Part shown: positions 28,082-35,896 of the stretch, piece after piece
How positions within the stretch are numbered: the first letter of the stretch is position 1
Layout of the letters: every line of letters starts with the position of its first letter
From: Kordiimonadaceae bacterium UBA4441
Lineage (GTDB): Bacteria; Pseudomonadota; Alphaproteobacteria; Sphingomonadales; Emcibacteraceae
Direction: 5' to 3'
NCBI GenBank assembly: GCA_002390425.1
Contig: DGPL01000020.1
Coordinates: forward strand, 62,001 to 126,000
DNA: 64,000 nt
Program-made: the position numbers and the translations under genes
Notes under the pieces: generated by a model
Told to the model about the DNA's origin: nothing
Database searches by the model: none
The model's input: only the letters and a program-made list of their open reading frames with translations

Positions 28082-29200
28082 ATGTTCAAAAAATTCGCAT
28101 TCTTAGTATTTTTAGTAAACTTTTTATCAGCTTCAAACGCCCAAGAGATAGATTTAAACACTCTTAAAATGGCGGACGGTTTTTCCATCAATATATATGC
28201 TCACGTGAAAAACCCGCGGCAAATGACATTGGGGGAAAATGGAACCGTGTATGTGGGGACCCGCAGCGGTGCGCAGGGCAGCGTTTTCGCGCTTTTAAAC
28301 CCTGATGGCAGCGACATGGCAACTGATATTCTGACTGTTGATAAAGGGCTAAGATCACCAAATGGTGTTACCTTTAAAGACGGTGATTTATATGTGGCCG
28401 CCATGACAACAATCTTTAAATATAAAAATGTCACAAAGAACCTAGGCAAAAATAATGATATTGAAATCATAACGGATCAATTGCCCGATGAAGCCATGCA
28501 TTCACAAAGGTATCTTGAATTTGGACCTGATGGACTGCTTTATGTTCCCATCGGATCACCTTGTAATAATTGTATGCCAAAAGAAGAAAGATTTGCGGCT
28601 CTGCATACAATTGATTTAAATTCTAAGGATCAAAAATTAACCTCATTTGCGAAAGGCATCCGCAACACAATTGGCTATGATTGGAACCCCTTAACCAATG
28701 AACTATGGTTCACGGATAATGGCGTTAATGGCATGGAGGATGATCTTCCCGCCGATGAGCTTAATTACGCGCCCAAAAAAGACATGCATTTTGGATTTCC
28801 TTTCGTTCATCAAGGTGACACGCCAGATAAAAAACATGGGCATGTAAAAAATATTTCTGATTATATACCACCCGTTCAAAATCTGGCGCCGCACTCTGCG
28901 GCCTTAGGCATGATGTTTTATTCAGGTGATATGTTACCATCAGAATTTAAGAATAGCATTATCATTGCCGAACACGGTTCATGGAACCGATCAGAAGAAG
29001 CCGGCCATACCGGGTATCGCGTCACATGGGTTAAATTAGAAGGCAATAAAGCCACAAAATATCAAACGCTCGTTAGCGGATGGCTGCAAAATAATCAAGC
29101 ATGGGGAAGACCTACAGATGTTCTGCAATTGCCAGACGGCAGCATCCTTATCTCAGACGATTTCGCCAATGTAATTTATCGATTAAGCTATAAAAAATAA
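28082..29200 (+). CDS. secreted sorbosone dehydrogenase-like beta-propeller protein
   Basis: The start at 28082 has AGGG 7 bases upstream and gives a signal peptide (FAFLVFLVNFLSASNAQ); a longer frame from 27998 lacks both. The 372-residue product resembles the soluble glucose/sorbosone dehydrogenase propeller, with typical stretches KGIRNTIGYDWNP, LWFTDNGVNGMEDDLPADELNY, FGFPFVHQGD and IIAEHGSWNRS. Members often use PQQ in the periplasm. CNNCMP near 160 is the usual Cys pair. It is divergent from the long operon and shares the palindrome region with it. The substrate may be a sugar, or related to the imported compound. Confidence 0.82.
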   Translation: MFKKFAFLVFLVNFLSASNAQEIDLNTLKMADGFSINIYAHVKNPRQMTLGENGTVYVGTRSGAQGSVFALLNPDGSDMATDILTVDKGLRSPNGVTFKDGDLYVAAMTTIFKYKNVTKNLGKNNDIEIITDQLPDEAMHSQRYLEFGPDGLLYVPIGSPCNNCMPKEERFAALHTIDLNSKDQKLTSFAKGIRNTIGYDWNPLTNELWFTDNGVNGMEDDLPADELNYAPKKDMHFGFPFVHQGDTPDKKHGHVKNISDYIPPVQNLAPHSAALGMMFYSGDMLPSEFKNSIIIAEHGSWNRSEEAGHTGYRVTWVKLEGNKATKYQTLVSGWLQNNQAWGRPTDVLQLPDGSILISDDFANVIYRLSYKK

Positions 29201-29240
29201 TTTGATATTCTTTCATCTATTTTTTATTTTCAAAAAACTT

Positions 29241-29275
29241 ACGTCTACTTTCGACCCAAAGCAGACATTCGTCAT
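29241..29275 (-). repeat. palindromic intergenic repeat, copy 1
   Basis: On the minus strand this reads GAATGTCTGCTTTGGGTCGA then AAGTAGACGT, a hairpin with loop GGGTCG. Pairs differ from the other copies but pairing is kept (T-A where others have a C/A mismatch). It lies in the gap between the dehydrogenase and aminotransferase genes. Confidence 0.75.
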
Positions 29276-29370
29276 ATTAGGAACTTCTGTAAAAGATATA
29301 AAATTATTTTACTTCTAACGTTGCTGCGAATATCTTAAATAATTTTAATAAGGTTTAGGGTAAGGAAAAG

Positions 29371-30495
29371 ATGAAGGTTGAAATTCATAAGCTGTTCGAA
29401 GTTTTATTAAAGGCACAAAAAGCCAATCCAGAAACATCTGTTGTTCATTCACTTGCAAAGCCACCCGTTTTAGGGGACTTCTTGGGTGACCTAGATCCAA
29501 ACCTTGTACTTGATTGGTCTGATCAGTCCTTTCATGGGCTTCCATCTTTGAGACAGAAAGTCGTCGAACGATTTGATTATTCCCCCATATGCACTTCAGA
29601 TAATGTTTTAATTACAGCAGGAACAGCAGAAGCTAATTTTTTAGCCATTAGCAATATTGTCGGTCCAGGTGATGAAATGATTGTGGATGTTCCAGGATGG
29701 CCGCAGCCTTTAGTATTGGGAAAAGCTATTGGAGCTACGGTAAAAAAACTGGAAAGACAAGAAGATAATGGTTGGATGTTTGATTTTGGCCAATTGGAAG
29801 AGTTTATCACTGAAAAAACCAAACTAATTTTCCTCTGCAATCCGAATAATCCGACAGGTCATGTTTTGAACGAAGCAGATCTTTTACATATAGTAAATTT
29901 GGCAGATAAAGTTGGCGCATATGTACTCACCGACGAAGTTTACCGCAATATGGAATGGAATTGTCCCTTAACACCGAGAATGGCAACATTATATGACCGT
30001 GGAATTAGTACAGGAAGTGTATCAAAAGTGCTTGGCTTGCAGGGCCTCCGGACAGGATGGATGGTCACCAGAGACAAAAACTTATTATTCGATAGTATTG
30101 TTTTAAGAGAAGATACCAGCGAAATAATGAACATAATGGGTGAAGCAATAGCCGATATTGCATTAAGAGAAGACCGGTTTAAAGCAGCCGTTAGAAAAGC
30201 GCGAAAGTCGGCAAAAGAAAATTTAGACTTGTTAGATGATTTTGTAAAAACTCATGATGAATTATCATGGGTTCGACCGGTTGCCGGCTTAATCGGTTTA
30301 TGTAAATTAAATATTGATTTAGGTTCTACCGAAGTAGCTGAAACATTACTTAAAAAGCCTTATAGTTTAATGGTTATGCCGGGAAGCGCTTACGGGTATC
30401 CAAACCATATACGGGTTGGCGCAGGAGGCGGCAGTAAAAATGACATTGAAAAAGGTTTGGATCGATTAGACCAATATTTTAAGTGCCGTGCTTAA
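29371..30495 (+). CDS. PLP-dependent class I/II aminotransferase-fold enzyme
   Basis: A 374-residue fold-type I enzyme with AAGGAAAAG just before the ATG. The PLP residues are Asp188 and Tyr191 in LTDEVYRN and Lys219 in TGSVSKVLGLQGLRTGW; NPNNPTGH at 157-164 and the carboxylate-binding Arg near the end (HIRVGAGG) are typical. Overall it recalls the subgroup that includes capreomycidine synthase-like enzymes as well as ordinary aminotransferases, so a cyclase or lyase reaction is possible. It is followed after 43 bases by a 2-oxoglutarate dioxygenase gene, probably co-transcribed. Confidence 0.8.
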   Translation: MKVEIHKLFEVLLKAQKANPETSVVHSLAKPPVLGDFLGDLDPNLVLDWSDQSFHGLPSLRQKVVERFDYSPICTSDNVLITAGTAEANFLAISNIVGPGDEMIVDVPGWPQPLVLGKAIGATVKKLERQEDNGWMFDFGQLEEFITEKTKLIFLCNPNNPTGHVLNEADLLHIVNLADKVGAYVLTDEVYRNMEWNCPLTPRMATLYDRGISTGSVSKVLGLQGLRTGWMVTRDKNLLFDSIVLREDTSEIMNIMGEAIADIALREDRFKAAVRKARKSAKENLDLLDDFVKTHDELSWVRPVAGLIGLCKLNIDLGSTEVAETLLKKPYSLMVMPGSAYGYPNHIRVGAGGGSKNDIEKGLDRLDQYFKCRA

Positions 30496-30538
30496 CTGAG
30501 AACTCAAATTAAACGAATTAGGAACAAGGACCTTAATT

Positions 30539-31444
30539 ATGCCAATTGCGAATAGCTGCTCTTATTTAACCTCTTCCGGGTTCGGGCTCGAACTTAACGA
30601 TCTTGACCTTGCTGATCTCAATGATCAAACCAGAGATATTTTGGTTAAGGCTTTTTATCAAAGTGGTGGAGTACTCTTGATCCGTAATCAGCAGCATCTA
30701 ACCCCAAAGCAGCTTTGTGATTTTGCCGCACTATTTGGCGTTGTGGAGAAAAACGAAAAATATAACCCAGACTTTCTATTACCAGATTATCCTGAAATTC
30801 TCCGCCTTGGTACCTTGATGGAAGAAGGAAAGAGAAAAGCACTGTGGATTAAATCCGATGAAGAGTTACTCTGGCACAGTGATGATACGTTCCGCCATCC
30901 CCAGCCCATCGGTTCCTGCCTTTATTGTTTGACCGCACCAAAGGAGGGTGCCGCTACATGGTACGCGGGAATGAACCATGCGTATGACGCGCTATCAGAT
31001 GACCTTAAAAAGCGCATAAACCCGCTAACTGCGGTACACTCATATGATCACTTAAACGAACTCCTGCGTCAAACAAATCCGCATCGCCCTCCTTTAAGCG
31101 AGGAATTGAAGGCGAATTTACCACCGATCACACGGCCTTTGGTCGCTGAGCATCCGGTGACCCATAATAAGTCAATCTATGCCACCAACATTCATATTGA
31201 ACGCATAAATGAGATGGATGATAAACAAGCAAGAGAACTACTGGAAGAGCTATTAAGTCACGCCACAAAACCCGAATTTGCCTTCGCCCATGCATGGCAA
31301 CCCGGTGATTTGGTGCTTTGGGATAACCGCTGTACCATGCACGCACCGTCACCATTTGATGACAATAAATATGAGCGACTTATGTATCGACTAACCATGA
31401 ATGGTGAACAGATAGTGGGCGCTGTAGCTTTGAATACAGCTTAA
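30539..31444 (+). CDS. TauD/TfdA-family Fe(II)/2-oxoglutarate dioxygenase
   Basis: A 301-residue non-haem iron dioxygenase. The iron ligands are His113 and Asp115 in LWHSDDTF and a distal His in WDNRCTMHAPSPF. The Arg for 2-oxoglutarate follows in the YERLMYRLTM stretch. The length fits TauD/TfdA. Family members hydroxylate taurine, aryloxyacetates, amino acids and others, and the substrate cannot be called here. AAGGACC lies before the ATG. The sulfite oxidase pair 1.7 kb downstream would suit a sulfonate dioxygenase, which releases sulfite, but this is inference. Confidence 0.85.
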   Translation: MPIANSCSYLTSSGFGLELNDLDLADLNDQTRDILVKAFYQSGGVLLIRNQQHLTPKQLCDFAALFGVVEKNEKYNPDFLLPDYPEILRLGTLMEEGKRKALWIKSDEELLWHSDDTFRHPQPIGSCLYCLTAPKEGAATWYAGMNHAYDALSDDLKKRINPLTAVHSYDHLNELLRQTNPHRPPLSEELKANLPPITRPLVAEHPVTHNKSIYATNIHIERINEMDDKQARELLEELLSHATKPEFAFAHAWQPGDLVLWDNRCTMHAPSPFDDNKYERLMYRLTMNGEQIVGAVALNTA

Positions 31445-31457
31445 TCATCACCAGCAT

Positions 31458-31490
31458 CTGAATGTCCGCTTTAGGTCGGAAGCAGACACT
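31458..31490 (+). repeat. palindromic intergenic repeat, copy 2
   Basis: GAATGTCCGCTTTAGGTCGG followed by AAGCAGACACT. Arms AATGTC-GCTTT pair with GAAGC-GACACT around the loop AGGTCG. It lies just after the dioxygenase stop codon. Confidence 0.78.
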
Positions 31491-31522
31491 CAACCCATAG
31501 TCCGAATGGTCTGGAAAATTGC

Positions 31523-31906
31523 TCAGGCTTGAGATGTATTTTCCATAGATTTAGAAATAACATATTCCTCAAAAGCTACTTCCTGCTCTAAACATATCTT
31601 CAAATATAGCTTATTGTCGTTAACGAGAAGTTCTTTAGTGCCTGCTTTGGGGATCGGTATTTTTGCAACCATACAAAATGCTAACAATGCAGCAGCTACT
31701 TCCGCATTGGAATAAGTTATTTTGTCGTCGTCAAATTCGAGTGTCTTATCCACCAACAAAGTTACTTTAGAACCATCATTATCAGAAATTATAGAATTTT
31801 CGATTTCAAATTGATCAAAATATTGATGTCGTAGTTTAGAAAAACTTACCAAAGATTTCCTTAGTTCCGGTTCACTGAAGTATATGTACTTTTCTTCTAG
31901 TGGCAT
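31523..31906 (-). CDS. hypothetical protein, 127 aa
   Basis: I do not recognise a family. AAAGGAAATTGTT before the ATG is a good ribosome site, so the gene is probably real. The product is acidic, predicted soluble and mixed alpha/beta, with no signal peptide or membrane segment. Distinct stretches are the basic helix ELRKSLVSFSKLRHQYF (12-28), a middle strand region KVTLLVDK, and the alanine-rich helix SNAEVAAALLAFCMVAKIPIP. It is convergent with the dioxygenase gene and flanked on both sides by copies of the palindromic repeat, which suggests accessory DNA. Confidence 0.6.
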   Translation of the reverse strand: MPLEEKYIYFSEPELRKSLVSFSKLRHQYFDQFEIENSIISDNDGSKVTLLVDKTLEFDDDKITYSNAEVAAALLAFCMVAKIPIPKAGTKELLVNDNKLYLKICLEQEVAFEEYVISKSMENTSQA

Positions 31907-32262
31907 AACAATTTCCTTTCTGGAATTGTAAATTCACAGAATAATTTTGTTATACAAAAATGGCTTGTTTAAAGGTTCTTGATTGACCAGTAAAAATAGA
32001 ACAAAATATCTATATATCAATCAATAGTTTATGACCAATGTATTAAGAACATCTTAATGTGTAAAGATTTTCAGTTTTGTTAAATTGACCTAGTTAAATC
32101 AAGCTAAGAGTTGGGTGTTTGTGCCTGAGGAATAGAAAACCTATTTCAATTGAAATGAACAGTCAAATTAGATTCTGACGAATGTCCGCATTGGGTCGAA
32201 AGCAGTCATTTAAAACTTCTTCAAAGTGAGTATCAATTCAAATCTGAAATTCTTAAATAAAG
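31907..32262. other. gene-free AT-rich gap
   Basis: No frame with a ribosome site is visible on either strand. It holds copy 3 of the palindromic repeat and the upstream region of the hypothetical gene at 31523. Otherwise I see nothing of note. Confidence 0.5.
32173..32210 (+). repeat. palindromic intergenic repeat, copy 3
   Basis: CGAATGTCCGCATTGGGTCG then AAAGCAGTCATT, close to copies 1 and 2, with loop GGGTCG. It lies 53 bases beyond the end of the broken nitrilase gene. Confidence 0.78.
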
Positions 32263-33034
32263 TCAATATTTCAGATAGCATGGATATTCTGTCTGCGCTT
32301 TTCTTGAAGCTTCGATGTCTATATCGATCACTTTTATCGGGTTTTCTTTATCGGTACTTCCAATGCGTTTGCCACCGGGCGCGTATGCGATACCAATACC
32401 GCCAAATTCGGGTAAATTTTCCTTTGATTGTCCGACACGGTTTGAGCTCAACACATATGCGCCTGAGGTTACTGAGGCCATCGCACAGGCTGCTTCCCAA
32501 TTATTGGTATTTTTACCGCTTGCTCTGGGTGATACGATTAAATTTGCGCCGAGCCGGCCATAGTGCCGCGCTTTTTCCGTGAACATAAGCTCCGTACAAA
32601 GCAAAACACCCACTTTTAAATCCGCAATTTCTGTAAGCTCAAACCCGTCTAAAGCAGTTTCAAACCATGATGCTTCGTGCCAGCCCTCTTCAGAGGGAAA
32701 ATAATGCTTTTGATGCATTGGTTGATAATGATCCCCTTCAAGTAAAAAAAACTTCATTGACCAACTTTCCGTTCACCAGTTTAGGTCTTGAGGAAATAAT
32801 TGCGGCAACATCCAATTGCGATAATTTTCCCATCGCGATATCATGTTCTTCGACCCATGCTTGTGCTTCCTCAAGATTAAATTTTTCTACAACAGGTCGC
32901 CATGAACCAAATGGCATTTCATTTGTCACGAGGATACCCGGATTTGCCGATTTAACTTGCTGTTGAATATTACCCCATTCAGCGTCTTCTGTTTTTAAAC
33001 CATCAGGCCATTCTACAAATGCGACTGTCGCCAT
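32263..33034 (-). pseudogene. carbon-nitrogen hydrolase (nitrilase family), frameshifted at a T8 run
   Basis: Two overlapping minus-strand frames form one nitrilase. The N-terminal part (32738-33034) has the catalytic Glu in NEMPFG and ends NEVFFT-stop. The C-terminal part (32263 to about 32750) has the catalytic Lys in MHQKHYFP and the nucleophile Cys in LLCTELMF. The break is at eight T residues (A8 at 32744-32751 on the plus strand). With seven T the frame reads NEVFLLEGDHYQP without a break. The rebuilt length, about 257 residues, is normal for the family, and all three catalytic residues survive. So the lesion is recent, a base-calling error, or a slippage site that still allows some full-length product. 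The amide or nitrile substrate is unknown. Confidence 0.78.
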
Positions 33035-33184
33035 ATTTACGTCCTTAAATACTATTATTATCTAATTTGTGATGATATTTATGTCATTCTAAACTTGTGT
33101 ATAGTCATAGGATGAGACTGACTTGATATCGTGGAAACAAGACTATATGATCCGTTTTCACAAAGATAAACAGGGAGCAATTAA

Positions 33185-34411
33185 ATGGCAAAAAACGAGC
33201 ATAGCTGGAATAGACGTAATTTCCTTATGCGTACTGGCGGCGCCAGTGCAGGATTAATATTCGGCATGGCTATCCCATTTGCGCGTAATATGCCCGCTAG
33301 CTTTGTACCGATTGCCTTAGCGCAAGATGCTTCCAATATTCCGGGTAAGGTTGGCTTAACGGAATTAAATGATCGCCCGCTTAATGCAGAAACGCCCGCA
33401 CATTTATTAGATGATACCATCACACCAACCAACAGACATTTTATTAGAAATAACGGCAATCCCCCTGAAGATGTTGATTTAAACTCATGGCGTTTAACCA
33501 TCGATGGTCTTGTTGAAAATATTCTTTCCTTATCCATTGATGATTTAAAAAATCAGTTTGACGTTGTGAGCTATGACTTACTGGTTGAATGTGGCGGTAA
33601 TGGCCGTGCGTTTTTTGATCCCCCAGCACGTGGTAATCAATGGACCTATGGTGCCGTTGCGTGCTCCAATTGGACAGGCGTTCGCCTTAGTGATGTATTA
33701 AAAGCCGCAGGTGTTAAACCAGAGGCTATTTATACGGCCCATGAAAGCGCAGATACCCATCTTTCCGGTAATCCTGATTTGCAACCACTTTCACGTGGTC
33801 TGCCAATTGATAAGGCAATGGATCCTTATAACTTAATCGCATTTGAACAAAACGGTGAAGCGCTTCATCCAATGAACGGCGCGCCGCTTCGTCTAGTGGT
33901 GCCGGGTTGGCCTGGGTCTTGTTCGCAAAAATGGTTGAACCGTATCTTTTTACGCGATCAGGTTCATGACGGTGCTAAAATGACCGGCACATCTTACCGC
34001 GTTCCTTCATACAAAGTGTCGCCGGGTGAGAAAGTAGCAACCGAAGATTTCCAAATCATTGAAGCCATGCCGGTAAAATCGCTTATTACCCATCCTGAAA
34101 CAATGAAAAGCGTTTCAGAAAGCATGCTTGAAGTTCGCGGTCATGCTTGGGCCGGAGATACATCTATTAAATCGGTTGATGTCAGCCATGATTTTGGTGC
34201 AACTTGGCAAAAAGCGGAACTAACCTCACCCAACAATGCGCATGCTTGGCAACGCTGGAGCGCGCAAATTAATCTTCCTGAAAAAGGATATTATGAAATT
34301 TGGGCCAAGGCTACCGATACAAATGGCATTTCACAACCATTTGCGATTGATTGGAACCCCAAGGGATACCTAAATAACAGCCTTCACCGCATTGCCGTTA
34401 AAAGGGTTTAA
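33185..34411 (+). CDS. SorA-like sulfite oxidase, molybdopterin subunit, Tat-exported
   Basis: A 408-residue molybdenum enzyme of the sulfite oxidase family. A Tat signal with Arg10-Arg11 (NRRNFLMR) precedes a hydrophobic stretch. The Mo-binding Cys is Cys136 in LVECGGNGR. The molybdopterin domain runs to about 290, followed by the Mo-co dimerisation domain (SVDVSHDFGATW near 335). There is no haem domain, as in the bacterial SorA/SorT type, which passes electrons to a separate cytochrome c; one is encoded directly downstream. AGGGAG lies before the ATG. It oxidises sulfite to sulfate in the periplasm, or a related substrate. Confidence 0.87.
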   Translation: MAKNEHSWNRRNFLMRTGGASAGLIFGMAIPFARNMPASFVPIALAQDASNIPGKVGLTELNDRPLNAETPAHLLDDTITPTNRHFIRNNGNPPEDVDLNSWRLTIDGLVENILSLSIDDLKNQFDVVSYDLLVECGGNGRAFFDPPARGNQWTYGAVACSNWTGVRLSDVLKAAGVKPEAIYTAHESADTHLSGNPDLQPLSRGLPIDKAMDPYNLIAFEQNGEALHPMNGAPLRLVVPGWPGSCSQKWLNRIFLRDQVHDGAKMTGTSYRVPSYKVSPGEKVATEDFQIIEAMPVKSLITHPETMKSVSESMLEVRGHAWAGDTSIKSVDVSHDFGATWQKAELTSPNNAHAWQRWSAQINLPEKGYYEIWAKATDTNGISQPFAIDWNPKGYLNNSLHRIAVKRV

Positions 34412-34418
34412 TTATATT

Positions 34419-34727
34419 ATGATCAGATCCTTATTTTTAATACTGATGTTATCCGCCTCTTTGACATCCAATCTCATTGCACAAGAGGAAGAAGAGCCCG
34501 AAATGGCGCTTTTGCCTTTAGGTGAAGGCCGTGAAGAAGTATTTTATCTGTGTTCCGCGTGCCATTCGATTAAAACAGTCGTACAACAAAAACTTTCCCG
34601 TGAAGTGTGGGACGAAACACTGGATTATATGGTTTCTGAACAAGGAATGCCGGAACTTGATGAAGAGGACCGGTTAAAAATCTTAAATTACCTTGGCACT
34701 CATGTCTCTCCTGAGAATAGCCCTTAA
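34419..34727 (+). CDS. small periplasmic c-type cytochrome (SorB-like)
   Basis: The ATG at 34419 gives a signal peptide (SLFLILMLSASLTSNLIAQ) and 102 residues in all. A single haem c site, CSACH, is at residues 45-49. A Met near the middle of the second half (EQGMPELDEEDR) is a candidate sixth ligand. It starts 7 bases after the sulfite oxidase stop, the usual SorAB arrangement, so it should accept electrons from that enzyme. Confidence 0.85.
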   Translation: MIRSLFLILMLSASLTSNLIAQEEEEPEMALLPLGEGREEVFYLCSACHSIKTVVQQKLSREVWDETLDYMVSEQGMPELDEEDRLKILNYLGTHVSPENSP

Positions 34728-34740
34728 GTTAAATTTATAT

Positions 34741-35013
34741 TCACCAGGGAAGCGATTTACATGCATCGCTTAAGTGATCAATCATCAAACGTAACCGGGC
34801 AGATAGAAACCTATTGGGCATAAAAACTGCGTGAATATCCCGTGTTGGTTGGGTCGTGAAATTTCGAAGTATTGAGATTAAAGAGCCACTTTTTATATGT
34901 TCCGCAACATAAAAGATCGGCAGCATTGCAATTCCAATTCCCGCTAGTGCGGCTTCACACATCATTTGACCAAGACACTCAAGACTGGGTGAACACAAGA
35001 AAAGAAATGCCAT
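34741..35013 (-). pseudogene. LysR-type regulator, C-terminal remnant
   Basis: About 90 codons match only the end of the LysR co-inducer-binding domain: the helix CLGQMMCEAALAGIGIAMLP, then RDIHAVFMPNRFLSARLRLMIDHL. The DNA-binding domain and most of the effector domain are absent. Likeness to the family stops near 34985-35010, where a different plus-strand frame begins, so the 5' part was lost by rearrangement or deletion. It is convergent with the sulfite oxidase pair and may once have regulated it. Confidence 0.7.
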
Positions 35014-35285
35014 ATGAAGATATTATTACAGGAAATGTAACCCGTTTTAATTCGATCACAAGAAATGGAAGAATTTACGTCGATCAACTACAAAAAGTAG
35101 TGCCTTTTAAATTAGATGTAGATTTTCCTATCGTTACGGTTGGCTTATTAACTTGGTCATTACATGGTAGCAATACAGACCTTCCCAAGAAATTGGAGTT
35201 AAAAGCACGTCACGTTAGGTCTGCACACGGACTGACGAAACGTATTTTACTTGCCGAATGTAAAAGAATAGAAGAAGACCTATGA
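35007..35285 (+). CDS. hypothetical protein or gene fragment, 92 aa
   Basis: An ATG at 35007 behind AAGAAAAGAA opens a 92-codon frame. The stretch TGNVTRFNSITRNGRIYVDQ then VVPFKLD looks like a small beta-barrel repeat of the kind found at the C-terminal end of some larger uncharacterised proteins; the rest is basic and helical. It may be the surviving end of such a gene, joined to the LysR remnant at a breakpoint. I cannot assign a family. Confidence 0.4.
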   Translation: MPYEDIITGNVTRFNSITRNGRIYVDQLQKVVPFKLDVDFPIVTVGLLTWSLHGSNTDLPKKLELKARHVRSAHGLTKRILLAECKRIEEDL

Positions 35286-35685
35286 AAATGAACATCCGCT
35301 AAAGGTCGTTTTCAGTCCTTCAGAATGTGTTTCTATTAGTTTCCGTATCAGTGTCTTTCCCGAAAACAACATACTTTAGACACAACAACGAACCGCGGGG
35401 CAACTCAATGTTAACCGTGCGTGTATTGTGGGTCGTTGAGCCTGTACCGAATGCTTAACCTTATTAGCATGTGTCTCCATCCATATGTAGGTCACATAGG
35501 TTACGATTAAATCATACATTTGTCACACATAGGTCACAATTAGCCGTGCAATTCGCGCTTAACTACATTAGAATCAAATTCCAGTTCGTGAGGAATTAAC
35601 GGACGATAACTATGAAGAATAAATAGATAAATGGCAGAAAAGATAGACTTTTAAGCTAATATTTGTTGGCTCAAAGAGGAATGGA
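35286..35685. other. 400-base gap with repeats, no gene seen
   Basis: It contains copy 4 of the palindromic repeat and, at 35493-35509 and 35526-35542, a direct repeat CACATAGGTTACGATTA / CACATAGGTCACAATTA, 33 bases apart in register. I find no frame with coding character and no RNA I recognise. The lower edge of the tRNA-Val gene follows. Confidence 0.5.
35290..35320 (+). repeat. palindromic intergenic repeat, diverged copy 4
   Basis: ACATCCGCTAAAGGTCGTTT then TCAGTCCTT keeps the GGTCG loop and the outer spacing of copies 1-3, but both arms have drifted. It follows the 92-codon frame. Confidence 0.55.
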
Positions 35686-35760
35686 TGGTGGGCGGTACGA
35701 GTATCGAACTTGTGACCTCCTCGATGTCAACGAGGCGCTCTACCACTGAGCTAACCGCCC
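35686..35760 (-). tRNA. tRNA-Val (anticodon GAC), CCA encoded
   Basis: The minus strand folds as a full cloverleaf: acceptor GGGCGGT pairs with ACCGCCC, the D arm is GCTCAGTGGTAGAGC, and the anticodon stem CTCGT/CGAG-type carries loop TTGACAT with GAC at 35726-35728. The T arm has GTTCGATAC. The 3' CCA is encoded (35686-35688). It reads GUC/GUU valine codons. It borders the repeat-rich accessory stretch on its 3' side, a common place for integration, though no integrase or second att copy is seen. Confidence 0.96.
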
Positions 35761-35896
35761 AGAAAAGGGTGAAGAGAGATTTATACTCAGTTTCTTCGAA
35801 TAAGCAAGTCCAAATATAATTGCATATGTATATTTATTCATGGAAGATTAAGACATGATTTGATAGTCTAATTGGAAATAAGAAAGTGAGATTATT

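Noticed and set aside
35686..35760. attachment site with flanking duplicate of the tRNA end
   Set aside because: I found no second copy of the tRNA 3' sequence and no integrase gene, so I do not annotate an att site.
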